Origin: Halomonas heilongjiangensis
GTDB taxonomy: Bacteria; Pseudomonadota; Gammaproteobacteria; Pseudomonadales; Halomonadaceae
Reading direction: 5' to 3'
Assembly: GCF_002879645.1 (NCBI RefSeq)
Contig: NZ_PNRE01000075.1
Location: forward strand, 26,886-90,885
DNA length: 64,000 nucleotides
Part shown: positions 1 to 9,785 of the stretch, piece by piece
Position numbering within the stretch: position 1 is the stretch's first letter
Layout: every line of letters begins with the position of its first letter
Notes under the pieces: generated by a model
Told to the model about the DNA's origin: nothing
Database searches by the model: none
The model's input: only the letters and a program-made list of their open reading frames with translations
Program-made: the position numbers and the translations under genes

Positions 1-2
1 GG

Positions 3-1085
3 GCCAACGCCGACGAGGCCGCCCTGGCCGGTGACCTCGAGGTGCTGCCCGCCGACCACCTGCTCGAGGTGGTCGCCCACCTGCTCGGCCAGTCACCCAT
101 CGCCCGCCATCGCCTGGCCCGGCCGGCCGCCATCGCGGGTCCCGGAGCCGACCTGATCGACGTGCGCGGTCAGCACCAGGCGCGCCGTGCCCTGGAGGTC
201 GCCGCGGCCGGCGGCCACAACCTGCTGTTCGCCGGCCCGCCCGGCACCGGCAAGACCATGCTGGCGAGCCGACTGCCTGGCATCCTGCCGCCGCTCTCCG
301 AGGACGAGGCGCTGGAGGTGGCGGCGATCCGCTCGGTCAGCGGCCTGGCGCTGCGCGAGCAGTGGGGCCAGCGCCCCTTTCGTGCCCCTCACCACACCGC
401 CAGTGCCGTCGCGCTGGTGGGGGGTGGCTCGAAGCCGCGACCGGGCGAGATCTCCCTGGCCCACCACGGGGTGCTGTTCCTCGACGAATTCCCCGAATTT
501 TCCCGCCACGTGCTGGAGGTGATGCGCGAGCCCATGGAGTCGGGACAGATCCATATCGCCCGGGCCAGCCATGAGCGCCGCTATCCGGCCCGTTTCCAAC
601 TGGTGGCGGCGATGAATCCCTGCCCCTGCGGCCACCTGGGGGATCCCCGCAACCGCTGCCAGTGCACCGCCGCCCAGATCCAGCGTTACCAGGCACGCCT
701 CTCGGGGCCGTTGCTCGACCGCATCGACCTGCAGGTGGAAGTGCCGGCGCTGCCGCCGGAGCAGCTCACTTCCCGCGCGGTGGGGGAGCCGTCGGCCGTG
801 GTGCGCGAGCGGGTGATGGCCGCGAGGGCGCGCCAGCAGGCCCGGGGGGCGCTGAATGCCCATCTGGCCGGGCGCGAGCTGGAGGCGGCCTGTGGCCTCG
901 AGGCCGCGGATCGGGCCTGGCTGGCCGGGGTGCTGGAGCGGTTGCGGCTCTCGGCCCGGGCCTACCACCGGGTATTGCGGGTGGCCCTGACCCTCGCCGA
1001 TCTGGCCGGGGCGCCCCGGCCGGAACGCGACCAGCTGATCGAGGCGATCGGCTATCGTCAGCTCGACCGGATGCTCAAGGGATAA
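3..1085 (+). CDS. comM: ComM/YifB-family Mg-chelatase-like AAA+ ATPase (5' truncated)
   Basis: The reading frame is open from base 3, so the N-terminus lies outside the window; about 360 residues remain. A Walker A motif (GPPGTGKT) falls near base 234 and a Walker B (LFLDEF) near base 475. The conserved stretch AMNPCPCGHLGDP precedes the C-terminal Mg-chelatase-like domain. In Vibrio and other bacteria ComM is a hexameric helicase that promotes branch migration during natural transformation. The family is found widely, including in species not known to be competent. The gene ends with TAA and is followed by a convergent lipoprotein gene. The family call is firm; a role in competence here is inference. 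Confidence 0.93.
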   Translation, partial: ANADEAALAGDLEVLPADHLLEVVAHLLGQSPIARHRLARPAAIAGPGADLIDVRGQHQARRALEVAAAGGHNLLFAGPPGTGKTMLASRLPGILPPLSEDEALEVAAIRSVSGLALREQWGQRPFRAPHHTASAVALVGGGSKPRPGEISLAHHGVLFLDEFPEFSRHVLEVMREPMESGQIHIARASHERRYPARFQLVAAMNPCPCGHLGDPRNRCQCTAAQIQRYQARLSGPLLDRIDLQVEVPALPPEQLTSRAVGEPSAVVRERVMAARARQQARGALNAHLAGRELEAACGLEAADRAWLAGVLERLRLSARAYHRVLRVALTLADLAGAPRPERDQLIEAIGYRQLDRMLKG

Positions 1086-1108
1086 GGGCCCGGCCCGGGG
1101 CCGGGGCG

Positions 1109-1594
1109 CTACAGGGCGGTGGCGTCGAAGGCGCCATGGATCTCCGTTTCCCACAGCGCCTCCTCGCTGCCCGGACGTCGCAGTGCCAGGTTCAACCGGT
1201 AGGGCAGCAGCTCCCGGTCGGAGAGCTGCAGGCGTGGGCCATCGGCCTCCAGTCGGCTGTCCAGTCGCCACTGGTTGTCCCCGCCCCCCTCGGCCATGGC
1301 GTCGCTCCAGTCGAGTACCTGGGGGCCGTCGGAGGTGCCGAGCAGGGCCCGGGTGAGGCTCTCGAGGAAGCGCTCGCGGCCGATGCTGAGGGCGTCATCC
1401 ACCTCGGGCGTGGCCAGCAACAGGACCTGGTCGGCCGGCGGGCGTGGCAGCGGTGGCGCCTCGATGACGCGTTCGGCAGCGCGTTCACCGAGGCCGAACA
1501 ACGCCTGGCGCAGGGTCTCGGGGCGGTCGGGCTGCGCGGCGCAGCCGGCCAGCAACAGGATCGGGAGCAGCAGGGCCAGCAGGCGCGTGTTCAT
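1109..1594 (-). CDS. Small hypothetical lipoprotein
   Basis: This encodes 161 residues. The N-terminus is a lipoprotein signal: MNTR, a Leu-rich hydrophobic core and the lipobox LLAGC, which puts the lipidated cysteine near residue 20. The mature part is acidic and has no domain I recognise. It contains a stretch VLLLATPEVDDAL that could be a beta strand. The start was chosen because of the signal peptide and because its ATG overlaps the TGA of the upstream hydrolase (ATGA). This suggests translational coupling and a shared transcript. A longer upstream frame exists but has no signal peptide. Function is unknown; an outer-membrane-associated role is inferred only from the lipobox. Confidence 0.75.
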   Translation of the reverse strand: MNTRLLALLLPILLLAGCAAQPDRPETLRQALFGLGERAAERVIEAPPLPRPPADQVLLLATPEVDDALSIGRERFLESLTRALLGTSDGPQVLDWSDAMAEGGGDNQWRLDSRLEADGPRLQLSDRELLPYRLNLALRRPGSEEALWETEIHGAFDATAL

Positions 1595-2574
1595 CGATTC
1601 TTGGTCTCTCGTGGGGAAGTGGGCTCCAGGGCGGCGACGAAGCGGTCGAGGGCTTCGAACAGTGCCTTGCGGATCGGCTCGGCCTCGTTGACAAGGTGGT
1701 GGCGTGCCTCCGGGTGGCGAAGGATCTCGGCATTGGGAAACTTGCGTTCCAGCACTGCCAGGTTCCATTCCCAGTCCACGGTCAGGTCCTGTTCGCCCTG
1801 CAGGATCAGCGTCGGCACCGGGCTGGGCGGGAGGGCGAGCAGGCGCGGCATCCAGCGGCGCATGGCGCTGACCCACTCCATGGTCAGGCGGTCGGGCTGC
1901 AGCGGGTCCTGTTCGCGCAGGAAGACGGCGAATTCGGCGTCGGTGGAGTTGGCGCGGAACTTGCGCGGGATCGAGCTCACGAAGGGGCCGACCAGGCGAT
2001 GCAGCCAGCTCGACTGGTTCCAGCCCCAGGGGCGCACCAGCGGGGCCAGCAGCGCCAGCCCCGCCCAGTGGCCATCGTCGCCGCGAGCGAGGGCATCGGT
2101 GGCCAGTATCGCCGCGCCGGTGCTCTGGCCGACCCCCAGCCAGGGGCGTGGGGCCAGGCCCTCCTCCTCGAGGTGCTGCTGCAGGCTCTGCAGGCAGCAG
2201 CCATAGTCATCGAAGTCATCGATGGAGGCGCGGGGGCCGCTGGAGAGGCCGTGACCCGGCAGGTCCCAGAGCACGACCCGCCAGCCGCGATCCAGCAGGC
2301 GCTCCAGCAGATGGCGATAGAGGCCGAGATGATCGAAGTAGCCATGGACCACGAAGGCGGTGCCGACCGGCTCCGCCGGGCTCCATACCTGGGTCCAGAG
2401 GCGGAAGTCACGGGCATCCACGTAGCCCACGTAGAGGCCCACGTGCTCGACGAGCAACGGTGCCAGGCCATAGTGGCCGAGGTAGCGCTCCAGGTCGTCG
2501 CTGCCGGGTACCAGGTCGGTCAGGTCGACCAGGGTGACGGGGCCCAGGGCCTGCAGTGGGGTAAAGTCGCTCAT
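1591..2574 (-). CDS. Alpha/beta hydrolase (serine aminopeptidase S33 / lysophospholipase-like)
   Basis: 327 residues with an alpha/beta hydrolase fold. The HGYFDH segment near residue 78 carries the oxyanion-hole HG. The WDLPGHGLS element lies near 103-111. The nucleophile elbow GVGQSTG puts the catalytic serine at about residue 151. A late GEQDLTVD supplies the acid and ARHHLVNE the histidine. This pattern fits monoacylglycerol lipase or lysophospholipase-like enzymes (PldB group), but substrate specificity is not readable. The start has a good ribosome site (GGAGG, 6-7 bases upstream). The stop overlaps the start of the downstream lipoprotein, so the two form an operon. Confidence 0.85.
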   Translation of the reverse strand: MSDFTPLQALGPVTLVDLTDLVPGSDDLERYLGHYGLAPLLVEHVGLYVGYVDARDFRLWTQVWSPAEPVGTAFVVHGYFDHLGLYRHLLERLLDRGWRVVLWDLPGHGLSSGPRASIDDFDDYGCCLQSLQQHLEEEGLAPRPWLGVGQSTGAAILATDALARGDDGHWAGLALLAPLVRPWGWNQSSWLHRLVGPFVSSIPRKFRANSTDAEFAVFLREQDPLQPDRLTMEWVSAMRRWMPRLLALPPSPVPTLILQGEQDLTVDWEWNLAVLERKFPNAEILRHPEARHHLVNEAEPIRKALFEALDRFVAALEPTSPRETKNR

Positions 2575-2710
2575 CGAATCCTCCGCAACGCCCGGACATG
2601 CTAGCGTCAAGGCGGTGGACGGGCCACTGATTCCACCCGGGCGGGTCGCCCGGCAGCCCATGATGTCTTATCTTTTGGTCTAGCTCGGCATGGCTTCCGA
2701 GGCTTCAGGG

Positions 2711-2739
2711 TTTACATATGGAATTATTTTCCACAAAAT
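2711..2739 (+). promoter_or_regulatory. Possible sigma-70 promoter of glcB
   Basis: TTTACA is followed after 17 bp by CAAAAT in an AT-rich patch upstream of malate synthase G. The -35 matches 5 of 6 consensus bases and the -10 matches 4 of 6. A start near 2746 would give a leader of roughly 70 nt. Confidence 0.35.
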
Positions 2740-2818
2740 CCCGCACGCAGTCGCCCAACCCGACCCCGGCCGACCGGTGCAACCCAAGACCGGCTGCCAA
2801 AGCACGAGGAGATCCACC

Positions 2819-4993
2819 ATGACCGAACGCGTCACTCGCCACCGCCTGCAGGTGGCCGCCGAGCTGGACCGTTTCATCAACGAGCAGGCGCTCCCGGGCA
2901 CCGGCATCGACGCCGAGGCCTTCTGGTCCGGCGTCGACGCGCTGTTTCATGATCTGACACCGAAGAACCGTGAACTGCTCGCCGAGCGTGACCGCCTGCA
3001 GGAAAAACTGGACGCCTGGCATCGCGAGCACCCCGGCCCGGTGCGCGACATGGCGGCCTACCGCGCCTTCCTCCAGGAGATCGGCTATCTGGTCGAGGCG
3101 CCGGCCAAGGTCGGCATCACCACCGCCAACGTCGACCGCGAGATCGCCGTCCAGGCCGGCCCCCAGCTGGTGGTGCCGGTGAGCAATGCCCGCTACGCGC
3201 TGAATGCCGCCAATGCCCGCTGGGGCAGCCTCTACGATGCCCTCTACGGCACCGACGCCATCTCCGAGGACAACGGCGCCGAGAAGGGCGCGAGCTTCAA
3301 CCCCCGGCGCGGCGAGAAGGTCATCGCCTACGCCCGTGGCGTGCTCGACCGTGCCGCGCCACTGGCCACCGGTTCCCACTGCGATGCGGTGAAGTACGCC
3401 CTGCGCGACGGCCATCTGGTGGTGACCCTCGAGGGGGGGCGCGAGACCGGCCTCAAGGATCCGGGCAAGCTGGTCGGCTTCAACGGCGATGCGGCCAAGC
3501 CCGACGCCATCCTGCTGGTCAACCATGGCCTGCACCTGGAGATCCAGATCGACGCCAGCCACCCGATCGGCAAGACCGACCCGGCCGGCGTCAAGGACCT
3601 GGTCGTCGAGGCGGCGCTGACCACCATCATGGACTGCGAGGACTCGGTGGCCGCCGTCGACGCCGAGGACAAGGTCGGCGTCTACGCCAACTGGCTGGGC
3701 CTGATGAAGGGTGACCTGGAGGAGCAGGTCGAGAAGGGCGGCAAGACCATCACCCGCCGCCTGCACGGCGACCGCCGCTGGACCAACGGCGATGGCGAGT
3801 CCGTCACCCTGCCGGGCCGCTCGCTGATGTTCGTGCGCAACGTCGGCCACCTGATGACCACCCCGGCGGTGCTCGACGCCGACGGCAACGAGCTGCCGGA
3901 AGGCATCCTCGACGGCATCGTGACCGGCCTGATCGCCCTGCACGACCTCAACAAGGGCGAGGACGAGCCGCGCAACTCCCGTTCCGGCTCCATGTACATC
4001 GTCAAGCCGAAGATGCATGGCCCCAAGGAAGTCGCCTTCGCCAGCGAGCTGTTCGGCCGCGTCGAGGACATCCTCGGGATGGCCCGCGACACCCTCAAGA
4101 TGGGCATCATGGACGAGGAGCGCCGCACCACCGTCAACCTCAAGGCGTGCATCAGTGAGGCCGCCTCGCGGGTGGTGTTCATCAACACCGGCTTCCTCGA
4201 CCGCACCGGCGACGAGATGCACTCCGCCATGGAAGCGGGCCCGATGATCCGCAAGGGCGACATGAAGAATGCCGCCTGGATCGCCGCCTACGAGAAGAAC
4301 AACGTCCAGGTCGGCCTGGCCTGCGGCCTGCGCGGCCGCGCCCAGATCGGCAAGGGCATGTGGGCCATGCCGGACCTGATGGCGGCCATGCTGGAGCAGA
4401 AGATCGGCCATCCCAAGGCCGGTGCCAACACCGCCTGGGTGCCGTCGCCCACCGCCGCCACCCTGCACGCCCTGCACTACCATCAGGTAAACGTCACCGC
4501 CATCCAGCGCGAGCTGGAAGGCCAGGGCGAACCCGACCTGCTCGACGACCTGCTGACCGTGCCGGTGGCCGCCGAGGCCGACTGGTCCGACGAGGCGATC
4601 CAGCAGGAGCTCGACAACAACTGCCAGGGCATCCTCGGCTACGTGGTGCGCTGGGTCGAGCACGGCGTGGGCTGTTCCAAGGTGCCGGACATCCACGACG
4701 TGGGGCTGATGGAGGACCGTGCCACCCTGCGCATCTCCAGCCAGCACATCGCCAACTGGCTGCATCACGGCGTGGTCGATGCCAAGCGCGTGGAGGAGAC
4801 CCTGGCGCGCATGGCCAGGGTGGTCGACGAGCAGAACGCCGGTGACCCGGCCTACACGCCGATGAGCGCCGACTTCGCCGCGTCCTCGGCCTTCCAGGCC
4901 GCCAGCGACCTGATCTTCAAGGGTCGCGAGCAGCCCGCCGGCTACACCGAGCCGCTGCTGCACCACTGGCGCGCCGTGCACAAGGCCAAGTGA
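2819..4993 (+). CDS. glcB: Malate synthase G
   Basis: 724 residues, the usual length of malate synthase G. It condenses glyoxylate with acetyl-CoA to malate in the cytosol, for growth on glycolate, acetate or fatty acids. Visible signatures are [10 protein letters not shown] near residue 280, [13 protein letters not shown] near 343 (active-site Arg/His region), the PKMHGP segment, and [13 protein letters not shown] near residue 640, which includes the catalytic Asp of the family. The ATG was chosen because AGGAG lies 8-9 bases upstream and MTERVTRH fits the family N-terminus; upstream in-frame codons extend into non-conserved sequence. It stands alone, is flanked by a 3' hairpin, and no glc operon genes are adjacent. 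Confidence 0.97.
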   Translation: MTERVTRHRLQVAAELDRFINEQALPGTGIDAEAFWSGVDALFHDLTPKNRELLAERDRLQEKLDAWHREHPGPVRDMAAYRAFLQEIGYLVEAPAKVGITTANVDREIAVQAGPQLVVPVSNARYALNAANARWGSLYDALYGTDAISEDNGAEKGASFNPRRGEKVIAYARGVLDRAAPLATGSHCDAVKYALRDGHLVVTLEGGRETGLKDPGKLVGFNGDAAKPDAILLVNHGLHLEIQIDASHPIGKTDPAGVKDLVVEAALTTIMDCEDSVAAVDAEDKVGVYANWLGLMKGDLEEQVEKGGKTITRRLHGDRRWTNGDGESVTLPGRSLMFVRNVGHLMTTPAVLDADGNELPEGILDGIVTGLIALHDLNKGEDEPRNSRSGSMYIVKPKMHGPKEVAFASELFGRVEDILGMARDTLKMGIMDEERRTTVNLKACISEAASRVVFINTGFLDRTGDEMHSAMEAGPMIRKGDMKNAAWIAAYEKNNVQVGLACGLRGRAQIGKGMWAMPDLMAAMLEQKIGHPKAGANTAWVPSPTAATLHALHYHQVNVTAIQRELEGQGEPDLLDDLLTVPVAAEADWSDEAIQQELDNNCQGILGYVVRWVEHGVGCSKVPDIHDVGLMEDRATLRISSQHIANWLHHGVVDAKRVEETLARMARVVDEQNAGDPAYTPMSADFAASSAFQAASDLIFKGREQPAGYTEPLLHHWRAVHKAK

Positions 4994-5018
4994 CGCCGCC
5001 TCGCCACGCGTGAACCAG

Positions 5019-5050
5019 AGCGCCCCGGGTATCTGCCCGGGGCGCTTTCG
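5019..5050 (+). terminator. Rho-independent-type terminator after glcB
   Basis: The arms AGCGCCCCGGG and CCCGGGGCGCT form an 11-bp perfect GC-rich stem around a 6-nt loop, 25 bases after the glcB stop. It is followed by TTCGGTT. The T-run is weak, so efficiency is uncertain. Confidence 0.65.
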
Positions 5051-5103
5051 GTTATGTTGACGCGAGCGTCAATCCACCCCATCCACCGCCAAGGAGCCTG
5101 CCG

Positions 5104-5517
5104 ATGACCGTGATGACCGCCGCCGCCATCGAGGACTTCCTCGATGAGGTCTTTCCCCAGCGCGCCGGGACCATCGAGGGCGTCGGCCACATGCGGGCCA
5201 CCATGAGCCTGGCGATCGAGGACGAGCACCTGCGTCCCGGTGCCAGCGTCTCCGGCCCTACCCTGATGGGGCTGGCCGACGTCTGCCTCTATGTGGCGAT
5301 CCTCGCCCAGATCGGCCCGGAGCCGATGGCCGTGACCAGCGACCTGCACTGCCGTTTCCTGCGCCGCCCGCGGGGTGACCGCGACGTCATCGCCAACGCC
5401 AGCATCGTCAAGCTGGGCAACCGCCTGGCGGTGGGGGAGGTGCAGCTCTTCTCCGCCGGCGACGAGCGGCCGGTGGCCCTGGTCACCGCCACCTATGTCT
5501 TGCCGGACGGCGACTGA
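5104..5517 (+). CDS. PaaI-family hotdog thioesterase
   Basis: 137 residues, the normal size of a single-hotdog acyl-CoA thioesterase. Features include GHMRATM near residue 28, the [11 protein letters not shown] central helix near 52-62 that carries the family Asp, and a C-terminal [11 protein letters not shown] strand. These enzymes hydrolyse acyl- or aryl-CoA esters in the cytosol; the substrate here is unknown. AAGGAG sits about 9 bases before the ATG. The 3' end overlaps the convergent DUF423 gene by 25 bp, so the two transcripts are antisense at their ends. Confidence 0.85.
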   Translation: MTVMTAAAIEDFLDEVFPQRAGTIEGVGHMRATMSLAIEDEHLRPGASVSGPTLMGLADVCLYVAILAQIGPEPMAVTSDLHCRFLRRPRGDRDVIANASIVKLGNRLAVGEVQLFSAGDERPVALVTATYVLPDGD

Positions 5518-5885
5518 GCGCGCAGCACGCAGACCGCCAGCGCCAGCCAGCCGGCGATCATCAGCACGCCGCCCAGCGGGGTGATCATCCCCAGGCCGCG
5601 TACGCCGGTCAGGACCAGGGCGTAGAGCGAGCCCGAGAAGAGCAGGATGCCGGCCGCCCAGAGCCCCAGGGCCAGGCGCTGGCCCGCCAGGGGGGTGCTG
5701 GCCCGCCAGGCCAGCACCGCCAGCAGTGCCAGGGTATGCCAGGCCTGGTAGCGCACCCCGGTCTCGAAGGCCGCCGCCAGGCGCGGGGCGAGCTGCCCTT
5801 CCAGGGCATGGGCGCCGAAGGCCCCGGCCATCACCACCAGGGCGCCCGAGAGCGCGCCTGCGAACCACCACCCCCTGTCCTGCAT
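5493..5885 (-). CDS. DUF423 small integral membrane protein
   Basis: 130 residues with four predicted membrane segments. It has the DUF423 signature: an N-terminal GAFGAHAL motif near residue 22-29, then [23 protein letters not shown] and [12 protein letters not shown]. The family (YgdD and relatives) is widespread in proteobacteria and has no established function. The start follows a GGGAGG ribosome site. The 3' end overlaps the convergent thioesterase by 25 bp. Confidence 0.88.
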   Translation of the reverse strand: MQDRGWWFAGALSGALVVMAGAFGAHALEGQLAPRLAAAFETGVRYQAWHTLALLAVLAWRASTPLAGQRLALGLWAAGILLFSGSLYALVLTGVRGLGMITPLGGVLMIAGWLALAVCVLRAQSPSGKT

Positions 5886-6003
5886 GGGCGAGCCTCCCGG
5901 TCTCTTGCGAATGGTTGCGAATCGCTGCCCACCGTACCCCGGCCGGCCCGACTCCGCTACAATGGTGGCCCCGCGAATCCCCCGATCACGAAGAGAGGAC
6001 GCC

Positions 6004-6204
6004 ATGCGGATTCAGCTCAATGGCGAAGCGCGCACCCTGACGCCCGACCTCACGGTCGCCGAGCTGGTCGAGTCCCTGGGACTTGCCGGCCGGCGCATCG
6101 CCGTGGAGGTCAACGAGGAGATCGTGCCGAAGAGCGAGCACGGCGAGATCCGGCTGGCCGAGGGCGACCGCGTCGAGGTCGTCCACGCCATCGGCGGCGG
6201 CTAG
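6004..6204 (+). CDS. thiS: Sulfur carrier protein ThiS
   Basis: 66 residues with a ubiquitin-like fold ending in the required Gly-Gly (AIGGG). After C-terminal adenylation and thiocarboxylation it delivers sulfur to ThiG for the thiazole half of thiamin. Conserved features are LNGE at the start, [11 protein letters not shown], and [11 protein letters not shown]. It lies 50 bp upstream of thiG. AGAGAGGA precedes the ATG. A TACAAT hexamer at 5958 could be a -10 element, but no convincing -35 is present. I see no TPP riboswitch in the short upstream region. ThiF, ThiE and ThiO are not in the window. Confidence 0.95.
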   Translation: MRIQLNGEARTLTPDLTVAELVESLGLAGRRIAVEVNEEIVPKSEHGEIRLAEGDRVEVVHAIGGG

Positions 6205-6254
6205 TCGCCGGGCCCCCGGCTGTCGGGCATTCCACGGGTATACAGGAGCAGAGC

Positions 6255-7052
6255 ATGAGTGACTTTTTCCAGGACCAGCCGCTGAGCATCGCCGGACGCG
6301 AGTTCGCCTCCCGGCTGCTGGTCGGTACCGGCAAGTACAAGGACTTCGACGAGACGGCCGAGGCGATCGCCGCCAGCGGTGCCGAGGTGGTGACCTTCGC
6401 GGTGCGGCGCACCAACCTGGGGCAGGAGGCCGGTGAGCCCAACCTGCTCGACGCCGTCCCTCCGGAGCGTTTCACCCTGCTGCCCAATACCGCCGGCTGC
6501 TACACGGCCAAGGACGCGGTGCGCACCTGCCGGCTGGCCCGGGAGCTGCTCGACGGCCACAAGCTGGTCAAGCTCGAGGTGCTGGGCGACGACTCGACCC
6601 TCTATCCCAACGTGGTCGAGACCCTGTCGGCCGCCGAGACGCTGATCGCCGATGGCTTCGACGTCATGGTCTACACCAGCGACGACCCCATCGTCGCCCG
6701 GGAGCTCGAGCGCCTCGGCTGCTGTGCGATCATGCCGCTGGGCTCGCTGATCGGCTCCGGTCACGGCATCCAGAACCCGCACAACATCGGCCTGATCATC
6801 GAGCAGGCCGGCGTGCCGGTGCTGGTGGATGCCGGCATCGGCACCGCCTCCGACGCGGCCATGGCCATGGAACTCGGCTGCGACGGCGTGCTGATGAACT
6901 CCGCCATCGCCCATGCCCGCCAGCCGGTGCTGATGGCCAGCGCCATGAGGAAGGCGGTGGAGGCCGGCCGCGAGGCCTTCCTGGCCGGGCGCATGCCGCG
7001 CCGGCAGAGCGCCGACCCGTCCTCGCCCTTCGCCGGCCGCATCAACGGCTGA
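6255..7052 (+). CDS. thiG: Thiazole synthase ThiG
   Basis: 265 residues with a TIM-barrel fold. It condenses deoxyxylulose 5-phosphate, the dehydroglycine imine and ThiS-thiocarboxylate into the thiazole phosphate of thiamin. [10 protein letters not shown] lies near residue 21 and the Schiff-base lysine is in [11 protein letters not shown] (about K106). [20 protein letters not shown] and [13 protein letters not shown] are phosphate-binding and barrel signatures. AGGAG precedes the ATG. It follows thiS in the usual thiSG order and is followed by trmB, with about 40 bp between. Confidence 0.97.
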   Translation: MSDFFQDQPLSIAGREFASRLLVGTGKYKDFDETAEAIAASGAEVVTFAVRRTNLGQEAGEPNLLDAVPPERFTLLPNTAGCYTAKDAVRTCRLARELLDGHKLVKLEVLGDDSTLYPNVVETLSAAETLIADGFDVMVYTSDDPIVARELERLGCCAIMPLGSLIGSGHGIQNPHNIGLIIEQAGVPVLVDAGIGTASDAAMAMELGCDGVLMNSAIAHARQPVLMASAMRKAVEAGREAFLAGRMPRRQSADPSSPFAGRING

Positions 7053-7093
7053 GCCACCCGCAACCCGTGCCCCAGAGAGTCCCACCCGATTCC

Positions 7094-7840
7094 ATGAACG
7101 ATCCGCAACACGACGCGCCCGCCTCGACCACCGGCCCGGAAGGGCCCGACGCCCCGCTGCACCGCCGCGGCATCAAGAGCTATGTGCTGCGCGCCGGCCG
7201 GATGACCCAGGCCCAGACCCGTGGCCTGGAGGAGGTCTGGCCGCGGCTGGGCCTGACCCTGGCCGATGGCCGTCAGGACCTCGAGGTGCTGTTCGGCCGC
7301 CGGGCGCCACGGGTGCTGGAGATCGGCTTCGGCATGGGGGCCTCGCTGGTCGAGCAGGCCGAGACCCATCCGGAGACCGACTTCATCGGGATCGAGGTGC
7401 ATGCCCCCGGCGTCGGCAAGCTGCTCGACGAGGCCGACAAGCGCGGCCTGACCAACCTTCGGGTCTATCGCGAGGATGCCCTGGCGGTGCTCGAGCAGTG
7501 CCTGCCGGAGGCGAGCCTCGATACCCTGCAGCTGTTCTTTCCCGATCCCTGGCCGAAGAAGAAGCACCACAAGCGACGCATCGTCCAGCCCGCCTTCGTC
7601 GAGCTGGTGCGCACCCGGCTCAAGCCCGGTGGCACCTTCCACCTGGCCACCGACTGGCAGGCCTACGCCGAGTGGATGGCCGAGGTCATGGCCGCGGCGC
7701 CGGGCTATCGCAATGTGGCAGCCCCGGACACGGCGCCCTATGTGCCGCGACCGGCGTTTCGCCCGCTGACCAAGTTCGAGGCCCGCGGCGAGCGCCTCGG
7801 TCATGGTGTCTGGGACCTGATGTATCGACGCAGCGAATAG
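7094..7840 (+). CDS. trmB: tRNA (guanine-N7-)-methyltransferase TrmB
   Basis: 248 residues. It methylates G46 of tRNA variable loops using SAM. The SAM site is [11 protein letters not shown] near residue 75, [11 protein letters not shown] follows, and [18 protein letters not shown] near 150 is the TrmB hallmark with its catalytic Asp. YFxx-type C-terminal strands follow. The ATG was chosen by homology; a GTG 27 bases upstream is a possible alternative, and neither has a strong ribosome site. The thiSG-trmB neighbourhood suggests co-transcription. The last 155 bp are overlapped by the convergent EamA transporter. Confidence 0.95.
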   Translation: MNDPQHDAPASTTGPEGPDAPLHRRGIKSYVLRAGRMTQAQTRGLEEVWPRLGLTLADGRQDLEVLFGRRAPRVLEIGFGMGASLVEQAETHPETDFIGIEVHAPGVGKLLDEADKRGLTNLRVYREDALAVLEQCLPEASLDTLQLFFPDPWPKKKHHKRRIVQPAFVELVRTRLKPGGTFHLATDWQAYAEWMAEVMAAAPGYRNVAAPDTAPYVPRPAFRPLTKFEARGERLGHGVWDLMYRRSE

Positions 7841-8705
7841 CCAGGCCGACACCGGCGATGGCAATGCCCATGCCGATGATGCCCTGCTCCCCCGGGTGTT
7901 CGCCGAACATGGCCGCCGCCCAGAGCAGGGTCACGGCGGGGGTCAGGTAGACCAGCGTCGAGGTCAGGGTCACCCCGAGCCGGCGCAGGCTCGCGACGAA
8001 GCACCCGTACCCCCCCAGGCTCGATAGCACGATCAGCCAGCCGAGGGCGGTGATGCTGGGCAGGTCGGCGGCGGGAAGCGCGAGGGTGCCACCGCCGGCG
8101 ATCAACGCGGCCAGCGTGAAGATGCCCGTGGCGGCAAGGAGCTGGGACAGCAAGGTTGCCGAGATCGGCATCGCCGTCGCCCAGCGCACGGCCAGCAGGC
8201 TGCCCAGTGTCACCGCCACCACCGAGCCGAGCGGCAGCAGGTAGGCCCACGGCGGAGCCCCGCCGCCGCGCCCGAGGTCGTCGGCCACGTACTGCATCAT
8301 CCCCAGGGTGGCGATGGCCATGCCCACCCAGCCACGGGTGGCCAGGCGCTCGCCGAGCCAGGGGCCGGCCAGCGCCGCCGCCAGCAGCGGTTGCAGGGCG
8401 GTGATCAGCGCGGTCACCCCGGCGCTGACGCCGAGCTGGATCGCCAGGATCACCCCCAGCAGGTATCCCCCCATGGTCAGGCTGCCGATGGCCATTTCGC
8501 GCAGGACGTCCCGCCGTGCCAGCCGACCGGTCCCGCGCAGCCGCCAATACAGGCCGACCAGCAGGCTGGCGAGCAGGAAGCGCCAGGCAAACAGCGCCAG
8601 CACCGGCGTGTCGGCCTCGATCGCCAGTCGTCCGCCGACGAACCCCGAGCTCCAGCACACCACGAAGCCGATGGCGACCAGCAGCGATGTGAAGGGCAGT
8701 GGCAT
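7686..8705 (-). CDS. EamA/DMT-family transporter
   Basis: 339 residues with ten predicted membrane helices in two EamA repeats. The N-terminal repeat starts [14 protein letters not shown] and the second has [12 protein letters not shown] and [16 protein letters not shown]. Proteins of this group export amino acids or other small metabolites across the inner membrane. The start was picked on GGGAG spaced 9 bases from the ATG. The membrane domain ends near GVGLAIRCV. The last ~46 residues, rich in Arg, Gly and Pro, are encoded antisense to trmB and look like a non-conserved read-through tail. It is divergent from a LysR regulator across 87 bp, the usual layout of a regulator and its target. Confidence 0.85.
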   Translation of the reverse strand: MPLPFTSLLVAIGFVVCWSSGFVGGRLAIEADTPVLALFAWRFLLASLLVGLYWRLRGTGRLARRDVLREMAIGSLTMGGYLLGVILAIQLGVSAGVTALITALQPLLAAALAGPWLGERLATRGWVGMAIATLGMMQYVADDLGRGGGAPPWAYLLPLGSVVAVTLGSLLAVRWATAMPISATLLSQLLAATGIFTLAALIAGGGTLALPAADLPSITALGWLIVLSSLGGYGCFVASLRRLGVTLTSTLVYLTPAVTLLWAAAMFGEHPGEQGIIGMGIAIAGVGLAIRCVDTSGPRHHDRGARRGPRTWSAGETPVAAHRAPCPGLPHCDSPAPRP

Positions 8706-8747
8706 CTCGCTGTCTCCCTCGATGAACGGGCCTTGAGCCTGAGGCAT

Positions 8748-8771
8748 ATATCGACTTCAATGAATCGATAT
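8748..8771. promoter_or_regulatory. Inverted-repeat operator between eamA and lysR
   Basis: ATATCGA and TCGATAT form 7-bp arms around a smaller TTCA-A-TGAA dyad, giving an almost perfect 24-bp palindrome in the 87-bp divergent intergenic region. LysR-type regulators bind AT-rich dyads of this kind to control themselves and the divergent gene. No transcription start is known. Confidence 0.55.
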
Positions 8772-8792
8772 TATCTTCATTCAGGTTTCAAC

Positions 8793-9704
8793 ATGGCTGA
8801 AGTCTCGACCGCGACGCTGGATCTCGAGCTGTTGCGCAGCTTCCAGGCCGCCGCCCAACTGGGGTCGCTGGCGGCGGCGGCGCAGCAGCGTCATCGCACC
8901 GTCAGTGCCATCAGCATGCAGATCAAGCGCCTGGAAGAGGCGCTGGGCTCGCGGCTGCTGGAGCGGGGCTCGCGCGGGGTGACGCCCACCGCGATCGGCG
9001 AGGCCCTGCTGCAGGAGTCGCGCGAGCTGTTGCGGCTGCACGACGGCATGCTGTCGCGTTTCACCGGCCGGGGGCTCGGCGGCAAGGTACGCCTGGGGCT
9101 CCCCGAAGACTATGCCCGGGAGCTGCTGGGCAGCGTGCTGCCGGAGTTCATGGCCTATCATCCCGATGTGCTGCTGGAGGTCGTCACCGCCACCAGCGGC
9201 GAGCTGGCGCGACAACTGAACCGCTCCCGGCTGACGCTGGCGGTGATGCTGGATCGGCCCCACTCGCTGCCGGGCGGCGAAACCCTGTGGCATACCACGC
9301 CGGTATGGGCCGGCCCGCGCAGAGGTGAGTTGAGCGCAAGGCCGCGCCTGCCCCTGGCGCTCCACGAGGTCGACTGCCCCTACCGGGCCCTGGCGATCGA
9401 AGCGCTGGAAGCCCTCGGCAGGCCCTGGCATGCGGTCTTCACCAGCACCAGCATTCATGCCGTCGAGAAGGCGGTGGAGATGGGCCTGGCGGTCAGTGTG
9501 CTCGATCGCGAGCGGTTGACGTCGGCCATGCGCGAGCTCGGCAGTGAGGACGGCTTGCCGCCGCTGAAGCGTTGCGAGGCGAAGCTGTTCTTCGCCCGGC
9601 AGATCGAGGTCTCCTCGCGACCGGCGGTCGAGGCCCTGGCCGCGCTGCTGCGCGAGCGCCTCCACGAGCGCGGCCCCTGGCATGCGGTGCCGCGGCCGGC
9701 CTGA
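8793..9704 (+). CDS. LysR-family transcriptional regulator
   Basis: 303 residues. The N-terminal winged helix spans about residues 8-65, with LLRSFQAAAQLGSLAAAA, an SAISMQIKRLEEALG recognition helix and LLERGSRGVTPTAIGE. The rest is the two-lobed effector domain, starting GKVRLGLPEDYARELL. The chosen ATG places the helix-turn-helix at the normal distance from the N-terminus. It is divergently transcribed from an EamA exporter, so it probably controls that gene through the dyad between them. The effector is unknown. Confidence 0.9.
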   Translation: MAEVSTATLDLELLRSFQAAAQLGSLAAAAQQRHRTVSAISMQIKRLEEALGSRLLERGSRGVTPTAIGEALLQESRELLRLHDGMLSRFTGRGLGGKVRLGLPEDYARELLGSVLPEFMAYHPDVLLEVVTATSGELARQLNRSRLTLAVMLDRPHSLPGGETLWHTTPVWAGPRRGELSARPRLPLALHEVDCPYRALAIEALEALGRPWHAVFTSTSIHAVEKAVEMGLAVSVLDRERLTSAMRELGSEDGLPPLKRCEAKLFFARQIEVSSRPAVEALAALLRERLHERGPWHAVPRPA

Positions 9705-9724
9705 TCGGGCGACATGCGCTGAAC

Positions 9725-9751
9725 AAAAAAACGCCACCCGGGTGGGTGGCG
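9725..9751 (-). terminator. Intrinsic terminator on the minus strand
   Basis: Read on the minus strand, CGCCACCC, a 4-nt loop and GGGTGGCG form an 8-bp stem directly followed by seven T residues. It lies about 160 bp beyond the stop of the AEC permease gene and very near the 3' end of the convergent lysR gene. Confidence 0.75.
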
Positions 9752-9785
9752 GCAAGACCGTGACTAGCAATGAGAGGGAGAAACC

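Noticed and set aside
2705..4981. A 758-codon open frame antisense to glcB
   Set aside because: It mirrors malate synthase G, with Val/His/Gly-rich low-complexity sequence.
5886..6003. TPP riboswitch before thiSG
   Set aside because: I could not find the conserved CTGAGA and ACCTGA-type elements; the region is also short for a full THI element.
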